This document shows, piece by piece, positions 16,658-23,928 of a DNA stretch of 64,000 nt. This DNA is from Streptomyces sp. HNM0574. GTDB lineage: Bacteria; Actinomycetota; Actinomycetes; Streptomycetales; Streptomycetaceae. Location: positions 62,001 through 126,000 of the forward strand of contig NZ_JAASAH010000012.1 in assembly GCF_012726235.1 (NCBI RefSeq), given 5' to 3'. The notes below the pieces were generated by a model. It made no database searches. It was not told where the DNA came from and saw only the letters and a list, made by a program, of their open reading frames with translations. The position numbers and the translations under genes were made by a program. The number at the start of each line of letters is the position of its first letter. Position 1 is the stretch's first letter.

Positions 16658-18469
16658 ATGACCACCACGTCATCCGACAACGGTGCGACCGCCGGTGACG
16701 GTGGCGGCGGCAGCGGCGATTGGGGTTGGTTCGCCCCGGCCAGACCCGGTGCCCAGCAGCGCCCCGGAGCCGAAACGGGCCCCGAGGACGAACGCGGCGG
16801 CACCGCCGAGCCGGCCACCGAGACCCCCGACGGCGCCCGGGAGACCCCGAGCCGTCCCGTCGCCGCGATACGCCCCGTCGGCGAACGGGCCCGCAGCGCC
16901 CAGCAGATATCCCGGGCCGCGCGGCCCGGGAGCGGCCCGGACGCCGGTGCGCCGCAGCTCCCGGCGCGGGGTGCCGAGCCGGGAGCCGCGGCCCCCTCGC
17001 TGTTCTCGCCGGCGTCCCGTACGACCGGCACGCCGGCCGTCACCGGACGGGTACCGGAACCGCGCCCGCAGGGCGACGACGAGCCCGAACCGGAACACCA
17101 GCCCGTGCCCCCGTCCGGCCTCCAGGGCCTGACCCCCGCGGGCGCCTCGGCCCCGGCCGGCCCCGCACCCCTGATGCCGCGCACGGCCCCGGCACTCCCC
17201 GCCCGCCCCGGCCCGGCGGACGCCCCCGGAACCGGAGCCCCGGACCGGGCCGCGCCCGCCGCCGGAACCGGAGCCAGGATCGCGATCGCCGCCGGTCCCG
17301 CCGCCGGCGCAGGACAGGCCCGGGTGAGCGAGCCGTCCCGGGACGCGGTGCTCATCCGCCGTTCCCTCGACGAGATCGGCGACCGTTCGGACGCCGTGAC
17401 GGCGTACTTCTACGCCCTGCTGTTCGTCCAGCACCCCACGCTGCGGGACCTCTTCCCCGCGTCCATGGACACCCAGCGGGACCGCCTGTTCCAGGCCCTG
17501 CTGACGGCCGTGAAGTACATCGACGACCTGCCCCGGCTGACCGAGTACCTGACCGGCCTCGGGCGCGGGCACCGCAAGTACGGCACCCGTCCCGAGCACT
17601 ACCCGGCCGTCGGCGAGTGCCTGCTGGGCGCCATCGCCCAGTACGCGCCGGAGAGTTGGGACGACGCGACCGAGGACGCCTGGGCGCGCGCGTACACCAC
17701 GATCTCCCAGGTCATGATCGACGCCGCGGCCGAGGACGAGCTGCGCTCCCCCGCCTGGTGGGAGGCCGAGGTCGTCGCGCACGAGCAGCGCACCCCGGAC
17801 ATCGCGGTGCTCACCGTCCGGCCGGACCAGCCGTACCCGTTCCTCGCCGGGCAGTACACGAGCATCGAGACGCCGTGGTGGCCGCGCGTGTGGCGGCACT
17901 ACTCGTTCGCCTCCTCGCCGCGCTCCGACGGGCTGCTCACCTTCCACGTCAAGGCCGTCCCCGCGGGCTGGGTCTCCACCGCGCTCGTCTACCGCGCCAA
18001 GCCCGGTGACGTGCTGCGGCTCGGGCCGCCCGCCGGGAGCATGACCGTCGACCACCGGCGGGACGGCGGGCTGCTCTGCCTCGGCGGCGGCACCGGCATC
18101 GCCCCGATCAAGGCGCTGATCGAGGACGTCGCGCAGCACGGCCGCGCCCGCCCCGTCGAGGTGTTCTACGGCGCGCGCAGCGACCACGACCTGTACGACC
18201 TGGAGACGATGCTCGAACTGGAGCGCCGCAACCCGTGGTTGTCGCTCCGCCCCGTGGTGTCCGTCGGCCCCGGGCCCGACCACCCGCAGACCCTCTCCGG
18301 TGAACTCCCGGACGCCATCCGCGCGTTGGGTCCGTGGACCTCGTACGACGGCTATCTCTCCGGCCCGCCCGGCATGATCCGCAGCGGGCTCGACGCGCTG
18401 GTCGGCTCCGGCATACCCGCCGGCCGCATCCGGCACGACTCGCTGGACGAGCTGGTCGCGGGCCGATGA
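16658..18469 (+). CDS. Globin fused to FAD/NAD(P)H reductase, with long disordered N-terminus
   Basis: The 603-residue protein has about 225 residues rich in Pro, Ala, Gly and charged residues. A globin follows (VLIRRSLDEIGDRSDAVTAYFY; FPASMDTQRDRLFQAL). Its proximal His is expected in GHRKYGTRPEHYPAVGECLL. The C-terminal ferredoxin-reductase module has the FAD motif RHYSFASSP and the pyridine-nucleotide motif GGGTGIAPIKAL. This is flavohaemoglobin architecture: such proteins oxidise NO to nitrate, or act as oxygen-linked reductases. The long N-terminus is unusual. The ATG at 16658 follows GAGGCGAGG; a TTG start 16 codons upstream is possible. The stop overlaps the next ATG (ATGA). Confidence 0.88.
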   Translation: MTTTSSDNGATAGDGGGGSGDWGWFAPARPGAQQRPGAETGPEDERGGTAEPATETPDGARETPSRPVAAIRPVGERARSAQQISRAARPGSGPDAGAPQLPARGAEPGAAAPSLFSPASRTTGTPAVTGRVPEPRPQGDDEPEPEHQPVPPSGLQGLTPAGASAPAGPAPLMPRTAPALPARPGPADAPGTGAPDRAAPAAGTGARIAIAAGPAAGAGQARVSEPSRDAVLIRRSLDEIGDRSDAVTAYFYALLFVQHPTLRDLFPASMDTQRDRLFQALLTAVKYIDDLPRLTEYLTGLGRGHRKYGTRPEHYPAVGECLLGAIAQYAPESWDDATEDAWARAYTTISQVMIDAAAEDELRSPAWWEAEVVAHEQRTPDIAVLTVRPDQPYPFLAGQYTSIETPWWPRVWRHYSFASSPRSDGLLTFHVKAVPAGWVSTALVYRAKPGDVLRLGPPAGSMTVDHRRDGGLLCLGGGTGIAPIKALIEDVAQHGRARPVEVFYGARSDHDLYDLETMLELERRNPWLSLRPVVSVGPGPDHPQTLSGELPDAIRALGPWTSYDGYLSGPPGMIRSGLDALVGSGIPAGRIRHDSLDELVAGR

Positions 18470-19557
18470 CGGAACACGGGGGACGGCACGCGGCGCACGG
18501 TCATGCCCTCAGCGGGTCTGCCGTGAACGGGTACGAGGCGGGCGCGGACGAAGGGGGAGCCGGCGTGCCCGGGACGCACGGCTGGGAGGACGCGCGGGCC
18601 GACCGTCCCGGCAGCGCGGGCGAGCACGCGTTGCAGGCCGCCATCGGCACCGAGGACCGCGCCGACCGCTTCTACGACGACCAGGTTCTCGGTCATCTCA
18701 ACGCGCGCATGCGGGAGTTCACGGAACGTCAGGAGATGTTCTTCCTGGCGACCTCGGACAGCAAGGGCGAGTGCGACAGCAGCTTCCGCGCCGGACCGCC
18801 CGGATTTCTGCGGGTAATTGACGAGAAGACTCTCGTCTTTCCCGAGTACCGCGGCAATGGTGTGCACGCCAGCCTGGGGAATATCCAGGAGAACCCGCAC
18901 CTGGGAATCCTGATGGTGGACTTCCTCCAGGCCCGGATCGGCCTGCACATCAATGGCCGCGCGGAAGTTCACGAGGACGAAGAGATGCGTTCCGTCCTCC
19001 CCGGACTGCCCGACGACCCCGTGCCCGGGCGGCGCGCCAGGATGTGGGTCAAGGTCGAGGTCGAAGAGGCGTACATCCACTGCGCCAAGCACATCCCGCA
19101 CCTGCAGAAGGCGCCCAAGCGGACGGCCCGCGACTGGGGCACCGACGACTACAAGCGCAAGGGCGGCGACTTCTTCGGCGTGGCCCGGGACGCGAAGGAG
19201 GCGCGGGCGCGGGCCGAGGCCGCCGCTCCGGCGGAGCCGGAGTCCGCGCCGTCCGGGCCTTTGCCGTTGCCGCCGGGGGCGCCGCCCGTGCCCGCGGCGC
19301 CGCCGGCTCCTCCGGTTCCTCCGGTTCCGCCGGTGCAGGATGTGCCGCCGTTGCCGTCCGCGCCGCCGCTTCCGGCGATTCCGCCGCCGCCGGCCGAGCC
19401 GCCGGCTCCGGTTCCGGCCTCGGCCCCGGCTCCGGTCGCGGACGGGATCGCGCACTGGCGGCAGCAGGCGGAGCAGGCGCTGGCGGAGGCGCGGCGCAGG
19501 GGGGCCGAACGGGCCCGTGAACAGGGGTCGTTCGCGGACTGGTTCGGGCGGGCCTAG
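18466..19557 (+). CDS. Pyridoxamine-5'-phosphate oxidase family (FMN-binding) protein
   Basis: The 363-residue protein starts in an ATGA overlap with the globin-reductase stop, implying coupled translation. Residues ~65-230 form a split-barrel FMN-binding domain: ERQEMFFLATSDSKGECDSSFRAG, FPEYRGNGVHASLGNIQENPH, VDFLQARIGLHINGRAEV. The C-terminal ~120 residues are a Pro-rich tail (PPVPPVPPV-like repeats) ending with a short helix, HWRQQAEQALAEARRRG. The match is to the stand-alone PPOX family of flavin reductases or scavengers, not to vitamin B6 synthesis. Coupling to a globin-reductase suggests a shared redox task. Confidence 0.85.
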   Translation: MTEHGGRHAAHGHALSGSAVNGYEAGADEGGAGVPGTHGWEDARADRPGSAGEHALQAAIGTEDRADRFYDDQVLGHLNARMREFTERQEMFFLATSDSKGECDSSFRAGPPGFLRVIDEKTLVFPEYRGNGVHASLGNIQENPHLGILMVDFLQARIGLHINGRAEVHEDEEMRSVLPGLPDDPVPGRRARMWVKVEVEEAYIHCAKHIPHLQKAPKRTARDWGTDDYKRKGGDFFGVARDAKEARARAEAAAPAEPESAPSGPLPLPPGAPPVPAAPPAPPVPPVPPVQDVPPLPSAPPLPAIPPPPAEPPAPVPASAPAPVADGIAHWRQQAEQALAEARRRGAERAREQGSFADWFGRA

Positions 19558-19564
19558 GGGGCGC

Positions 19565-19830
19565 CGCGGGGTGCCCCTTCTTGTGCGTCGCGGGGTGCGG
19601 GTGCGTCGTGGCCCGGCTTTTCGCGCAGTTCCCCGCGCCCCTGATCGGGCTCGCCTCGCTTCTCGGGCTCACCCCGCTTGGGAGAACTGCGCCGTAGGCG
19701 TAGGGCTGGCAAGCGCAGCGCGCTCACCCCCGCGCGGGGTGCGCAACTGCCGTCACCGGGCCACCCCGTACGCCGTGGCCGTTCGCGCAGTTCCCCGCGC
19801 CCCCAAGAGGGCGCAGTTCCCCGCGCCCCC
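19565..19830 (-). repeat. Composite intergenic repeat, copy 1 (inverted), with three core elements
   Basis: On the - strand this stretch reproduces, with few differences, the ~240-base composite at 38751-38990. It contains the core GCGCGGGGAACTGCGC at about 19621-19641, 19783-19804 and 19811-19830. The stretch AACTGCGCC...AAGCGGGG...GAGCCCGAGAAGCGAGGC is shared. It fills the gap between the PPOX gene and the convergent Nudix gene and contains no gene. Confidence 0.8.
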
Positions 19831-19842
19831 AAAAAGGGGCGC

Positions 19843-20382
19843 TCAGCCCAGGTCCGGGGACAGGAGGGAGCGGATGCCCTCGATGTTGGTGTCGAGGTAG
19901 GTGCGGAGGGTCGGGGGGACGATGTCGACGGAGGCGATGCCCTCGCGGGTGAAGGGGACGCGGACGACCTCGTACTCCCCGCAGGGCTCCTCCACTTCGG
20001 GCCCGTGCCGCTTGGTCAGGTCCATCGAGGCCAGGCGGCAGACGAAGAAGTGCTGGATCTTCACGCCGTGCGCCGCGTGCGCCGTCGAGTGGTGCACGGT
20101 GTCGACGAAGGCGGGGACCACGTCGGTGACCTTCGCGCCCAGCTCCTCGTCCACCTCCCGGTGCAGCGCGTCGACGACGGTCGCGTCCACGCCGGGTTCG
20201 ACGCCGCCGCCCGGCGTGATCCAGTACGGCTCGCAGTCCGGCTTGGTGCGCTTGATGAGGAGCAGGTCGGGGGTGCCGCCGAGCGGGACCAGGCCGGGCA
20301 CCGCGGCGTCGCCGTCCTGCCGGCCGGTGTCCAGCAGGAGGGCGCGGGCGGTGCGCTTGACCACGGGACGTTCTGAGGTCAT
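19843..20382 (-). CDS. Nudix hydrolase
   Basis: The 179-residue protein has the Nudix region TPGGGVEPG then ALHREVDEELGAKV (residues ~65-90). The REVDEELG catalytic core that binds metal is intact, but the spacing from the GG loop to REV is two residues longer than the canonical pattern. The glutamate normally just after the loop appears replaced. DLLLIKRTKPDCEPYWITP is the usual strand before the box. It should cleave a nucleoside-diphosphate-linked compound; the substrate is unknown. The ATG at 20382 has AGGAGG nearby on the coding strand's upstream side. Confidence 0.85.
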   Translation of the reverse strand: MTSERPVVKRTARALLLDTGRQDGDAAVPGLVPLGGTPDLLLIKRTKPDCEPYWITPGGGVEPGVDATVVDALHREVDEELGAKVTDVVPAFVDTVHHSTAHAAHGVKIQHFFVCRLASMDLTKRHGPEVEEPCGEYEVVRVPFTREGIASVDIVPPTLRTYLDTNIEGIRSLLSPDLG

Positions 20383-20431
20383 GCAGGAGGTGTGGCCGCC
20401 GCGCCGCCCCGCCAAACGTCGCGTCGTGCCG

Positions 20432-20980
20432 TCACCCGTCGCGGCCCTTCCCCGAGGACCCGAGCAGGGCGGTCACGCGGGTGGAGACGGCGGTGGCGGC
20501 GGCGGTGAGGAAGACGAGGGAGTAGAGGATCTGCAGGACGACGACGAGGCGGGCCGACTGGCCGGTGGCCGCGATGTCGCCGTAGCCGACCGTCGCGGTG
20601 CTGACGAGGGTGAAGTAGAGCGCGTCGATGTGGGTGCGCAGCCGGCCCGTCATCTCGCCCGGCTGGTGGGCGAGTCCGAGGTAGGCGGTGGCGAAGACGA
20701 GCACCGAGAGGCAGACGAGCACCGTGATCCGGAGGACGGGGCGGGCGCCGGGCCGGTCGGTGAGCGCGTCCCGGATGGCGCGCAGCAGCAGCGCGGCGAT
20801 GAGCGCGAGCCCGGCGGTGAAGACGGCCCAGCTGAGGACGGGCCGGTGCGGGCCGAAGGTGCCGACGGGCAGCAGGAAGTAGACGACGGCCGGTACGAGG
20901 ACCCAGCCGAACAGCCACCACCAGCCGCGCACCACCTCCCGCGCCTCGCCCGTCGCCGCCGCTCTCGTCCGCCGCCTCAT
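20432..20980 (-). CDS. Two-pore-type potassium channel protein
   Basis: The 182-residue membrane protein has four hydrophobic segments and a re-entrant pore loop with the K+ selectivity filter STATVGYGDIAATG (about residues 130-143). The final inner helix follows (LVVVLQILYSLVFLTAAATAV). This is the Ion_trans_2 family. It would act as a tetramer in the cytoplasmic membrane. No cytosolic RCK domain is fused. The ATG at 20980 is the first in frame. It lies downstream of a convergent-free gap after the siderophore operon end. Confidence 0.88.
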   Translation of the reverse strand: MRRRTRAAATGEAREVVRGWWWLFGWVLVPAVVYFLLPVGTFGPHRPVLSWAVFTAGLALIAALLLRAIRDALTDRPGARPVLRITVLVCLSVLVFATAYLGLAHQPGEMTGRLRTHIDALYFTLVSTATVGYGDIAATGQSARLVVVLQILYSLVFLTAAATAVSTRVTALLGSSGKGRDG

Positions 20981-21023
20981 GCGGGCAATTCTCGGCGGCG
21001 CCCCGGGCCCGCGCCCCCGCGCA

Positions 21024-21048
21024 CCCGCCCGGCGTGTCCCCGGGCGGG
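21024..21048 (-). terminator. Hairpin at end of siderophore-type operon
   Basis: CCCGCCCGG and CCGGGCGGG form a 9-base stem immediately beyond the stop of the GNAT gene on its own strand. There is no T-run, as is usual in this genus. Confidence 0.5.
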
Positions 21049-21051
21049 CGC

Positions 21052-21726
21052 TCAGGCGGGCCGTTCGCGGGCCATGAAGGCGGCGCGTTTGCCGGGCAGG
21101 TCGAGTTCGCGGAGCTTGCGGAACCCGGCCCGTTCGTGGGCCCTCACGCCCCGCACGTCCCGGACGTCGGGTTCGGCGACGACGCGGGAGGCGTACGGGT
21201 CGAGCGAGAGCTGCCAGTCGGAGACGGCGCGCAGCAGGCGGGCGCCGAGGCCGCGGCCGCGCGAGTGGTGCGGGCCGATCAGCAGCCGCAGGCCCGCGTC
21301 GTGGCGGCGGGCGGTGTAGAGGGTGGCGAAGGGGGCGAGGTCGGCGCGGTACAGCTCCCAGTAGCTGCTCGGTTCGCCGTCGAGGCAGCCGACGAACGGC
21401 GTGGAGTAGCTGCTCGCCAGCTGCTGCCGCAGGTACGCCTCGATCTGCCCGGGCGGGTGGGCGAGTTGCCAGAAGCGGGCGACGTCCGGGTCGTTCATCC
21501 AGGAGTGCACCAGCGGGGCGTCGGCCGTCGGGTGGACGCAGCGCAGCGAGAACACGGCGCCGCCCGGCAGCCGGGCGACGGTGACCCCGTGCCCGGGCGG
21601 CAGGTCCGGCTCCGCCGGCTCCTCGCGCACGGCCCCGCGCCCGCCGTCCCCGTACCCGGGTCCGGTGCGGGCGCGGCCGCCGGTGACGGTGCCGAGGGTG
21701 CGGGGGACGGTGTCCTGCGCGGTCAC
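21052..21726 (-). CDS. IucB/AlcB-type siderophore acyltransferase (GNAT)
   Basis: The 224-residue protein has an N-terminal linker of ~50 residues, then an AlcB/IucB-like GNAT: VHPTADAPLVHSWMNDPDVARFW, GEPSSYWELYRADLA, HDAGLRLLIGPHHSRGRGLG, VVAEPDVRDVRGVRAHERAGF. Such enzymes acylate N-hydroxy-diamines in hydroxamate siderophore synthesis. It starts at GTG 21726 in a GTGA overlap with the decarboxylase-like gene, so translation is coupled. The operon is preceded by a DmdR-type iron box. No N-hydroxylase or NIS synthetase is adjacent, so the pathway would depend on genes elsewhere. Confidence 0.85.
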   Translation of the reverse strand: MTAQDTVPRTLGTVTGGRARTGPGYGDGGRGAVREEPAEPDLPPGHGVTVARLPGGAVFSLRCVHPTADAPLVHSWMNDPDVARFWQLAHPPGQIEAYLRQQLASSYSTPFVGCLDGEPSSYWELYRADLAPFATLYTARRHDAGLRLLIGPHHSRGRGLGARLLRAVSDWQLSLDPYASRVVAEPDVRDVRGVRAHERAGFRKLRELDLPGKRAAFMARERPA

Positions 21727-23348
21727 GCGGCCGCTCCGTGCAGCCGGACGTGGGCGGCGATGGCGGCGTCGGCGGCGGCCGGTGCGGGGAGCGTCACGGG
21801 CCTGCCGTGCAGCGCGGCCTCGGTGGCGACGCCGTGGCTGTCGGCGGTGTCGGCGATGCGCTTCAGCAGCCCGTGCGGTTCCGGCGGGGTGGCCGTCCCC
21901 GGGTGGAGCAGGGTGGCCTTGAGCCAGAGCTTGTCGACGCCGTCCGCGTCGGTGGCGACGGTGCGGCCGAGCACGGCCGAGCCGTCGGCCAGCAGTTTCC
22001 TGCGCACCGCCGCGACCAGCAAGTCGCCCTCGCCGCGCGGCAGTTCGTCGGCGGCGAGCGGCCGGAACAGCACGGTGCTGATGCCGTGGGTGCCGGCCGC
22101 CGGGTACGCGCGCAGGGCCGGGTGGGCCTCGACGGCGCGGGCGAGGCGGTCGGCGCCGTCCACGCAGTTCTCGACGAGCGCGGCCACGCCCTCGCGGCCG
22201 AGCGCCCGCAGCGTGACGGCGATCTTCAGCGCCCCGGTGCTGCGCGAGCCGAGCCCGGAGCCGCAGGTCGGGTCGACGGGGTCGAGCGGGTCGAGGTGGC
22301 CGAGCGTGTTCCCGTCGGCGACGGTGAGCGCCCCGGCGGTGACGGGCTGGCCGCCGAGCCCGAGCCGGTGCAGGTCGAGGGCGACGGAGTGTGCGTACTG
22401 GATGCCGTCGAGGCGTGGGGCGAGGCGCTCGCTGAACAGCAGCGTGCCGCCGTAGGCCGCGTCGACGTGGAAGGTGGCGCCGTGCGTGGCCGCGACCTGG
22501 CCGAGCTCGGACAGCGGGTCGACGAGCCCCGCGTCCTCCGTGCCCGCCGTGGCGACGACGAGGACGGGCACGGAGGCCACACCGCCGCACTCGGCGAGCA
22601 CCCGGTCCAGCGCGGCCGGCTGCATCCGGCCGCGGGGGCACTCGACGGTGAGCGGGGTCGGCAGGCCCAGCGTCCAGGCGGCCCGGTGCACGCTGCGGTG
22701 CGCGTTGGTGCCGCAGACGACCTGGACGGTGCGGGCGCCGGTGTCGCGGGCCCGCTCGCGGGCGAGGAGCAGGGCCGCGAGGTTGGCGCCGTCGCCGCCG
22801 CTGGTGACGACGGAGCCGGGTGCGGGGCGGCCGGGGTGCACGAGCGTGGCGAGCGCCTCCGTCACCTCGCGCTCCACGACGGCGGCCGCGGGCCCCTCCT
22901 CCCGGCAGTCGGCGACCGGGGCCAGCGCGGACGCGGCGAGGTCGGCCGCGGCGGCGAGGGCGAGCGGCGGGGCGTAGGGGCCGGCGGCGCAGTACGGGTC
23001 GGACGGGTCGGCGGAGCCGCGCGCGGTGGCGCGGACGAGGGAGCGCAGCGCGTCGTGCGCGCCGACTCCCTGCTCGGGGAGGACGGGGGCGCAGGCGGCG
23101 CGCGCCCGGGCGGCGGCCGGGGCCGGGCCGCCGGAGGGGAGGGGGCCGTCGCGGTCGAGGGCGCCCTGGACGAGCGCGTCGATCACGACGTCGGTCAAGT
23201 CCCGCAGGACTTCCGGGCCTTGGACTCCTCCGGCGGTGGCCCGCGCGTAGCGGTCACCGCCCGTCTCGGCTGCCATCACGCGCGTCCCCTCGGTGGTCCT
23301 GTCGTGGCTGTGCTTGCTGTCGTCGCGGTGTGCGTACGTGCCGGTCAT
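21723..23348 (-). CDS. Group II PLP decarboxylase-like protein lacking the Schiff-base lysine
   Basis: The 541-residue protein follows the diaminobutyrate/lysine decarboxylase (DesA-like) plan. It has GSVVTSGGDGANLAALLLAR, CGTNAHRSVHRAAWTLGLP with the cofactor-stacking His, and FHVDAAYGGTLLF with the pyridine-binding Asp. Where relatives have DxHK, this protein has ALDLHRLGLGGQ (Arg328, codon CGG), so the PLP-binding lysine is absent. Two base changes separate CGG from AAG, arguing against a simple sequencing slip. It may be non-catalytic or use another mechanism. It starts in an ATGA overlap with a small upstream frame; an alternative ATG at 23276 has its own GAGGGG. It is iron-box regulated and coupled to the acyltransferase. 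Confidence 0.82.
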   Translation of the reverse strand: MTGTYAHRDDSKHSHDRTTEGTRVMAAETGGDRYARATAGGVQGPEVLRDLTDVVIDALVQGALDRDGPLPSGGPAPAAARARAACAPVLPEQGVGAHDALRSLVRATARGSADPSDPYCAAGPYAPPLALAAAADLAASALAPVADCREEGPAAAVVEREVTEALATLVHPGRPAPGSVVTSGGDGANLAALLLARERARDTGARTVQVVCGTNAHRSVHRAAWTLGLPTPLTVECPRGRMQPAALDRVLAECGGVASVPVLVVATAGTEDAGLVDPLSELGQVAATHGATFHVDAAYGGTLLFSERLAPRLDGIQYAHSVALDLHRLGLGGQPVTAGALTVADGNTLGHLDPLDPVDPTCGSGLGSRSTGALKIAVTLRALGREGVAALVENCVDGADRLARAVEAHPALRAYPAAGTHGISTVLFRPLAADELPRGEGDLLVAAVRRKLLADGSAVLGRTVATDADGVDKLWLKATLLHPGTATPPEPHGLLKRIADTADSHGVATEAALHGRPVTLPAPAAADAAIAAHVRLHGAAA

Positions 23349-23521
23349 GGGGTGCGTCCCGGGGAGCGGAGCGGGAGGTAGAAGGCGCGGTCCGCGCAGG
23401 GGCAGTGCGCGGCGGGCGGCGGGGTGTCCGGGCGGCGGCGGAGGCGGAGCGTGCCGCGCGGGTGCCGGTCCGGGTGCTGCGGGCGGTTGAGGTCGCGGTG
23501 GGGTGGTGGCACGGCTGGCAT
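23345..23521 (-). CDS. Possible small leader protein of the iron-regulated operon
   Basis: A 58-codon frame lies between the iron box and the decarboxylase-like gene. It starts at ATG 23521 with GAGGGG 8 bases upstream and ends in an ATGA overlap with the next ATG. The product is Pro/Arg/His-rich, with a CPC motif near the end (AAHCPCADRAFYLPLRS). Nothing known was recognised. The evidence is positional only: good ribosome site, overlap and shared promoter. It could be a translated leader, or the region could be untranslated. Confidence 0.35.
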   Translation of the reverse strand: MPAVPPPHRDLNRPQHPDRHPRGTLRLRRRPDTPPPAAHCPCADRAFYLPLRSPGRTP

Positions 23522-23615
23522 GGCGGCTGCCCCTCGGGTCGTCGGCGCGGACGGGGCTGTGCGCACGACGGCCCCTCCCGGGGGATGCCGTCGGTCACAA
23601 CACTCACGGATCAAC

Positions 23616-23634
23616 TTAGGTTAGGCAACCCTAA
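23616..23634 (-). promoter_or_regulatory. DmdR/IdeR-type iron box
   Basis: TTAGGTTAGGCAACCCTAA is a near-perfect match to the actinomycete iron box (TTAGGTTAGGCTCACCTAA). It lies upstream of the decarboxylase-like/acyltransferase operon, about 95 bases before the small frame at 23521. Iron-loaded DmdR1 (DtxR family) would repress here, so the operon should be switched on by iron starvation. Confidence 0.9.
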
Positions 23635-23928
23635 CCAGCCAAGTCCATGGGGCCTCCGACCGCCCGATTCAGGACAGCTGTGATCCACTTCTCACTCGTC
23701 GCGCGGTTTCACCCCGCACGACCCCTCTGGCCTGCCGATCCGCCTCATGGCGGGGTCGATCCGGACGCACCGCTGCCCGTTCGTCCGTTACTCACCCTTG
23801 GAGCTCCGTTTGTAATCGATTTGTCATACATGCTCAGGTGTGAGCCGGGTAGCCGCCGGAATCGGGCAGGTCCTTGATCTTTCGGGCCCGGCGCCCGTGA
23901 ACCTTGTTTCCGACACAGAGGACAGAGT

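Noticed and set aside
21723-23348. Sequencing error as the cause of the missing PLP lysine
   Set aside because: Arg codon CGG differs from AAG at two positions and the frame is intact on both sides, so a real substitution is more likely.
23636-23928. Possible riboswitch (for example c-di-AMP ydaO type) in the BCCT leader
   Set aside because: Some GCCGGGTAGCC-like pieces looked suggestive, but I could not form the conserved core or a matching stem set.
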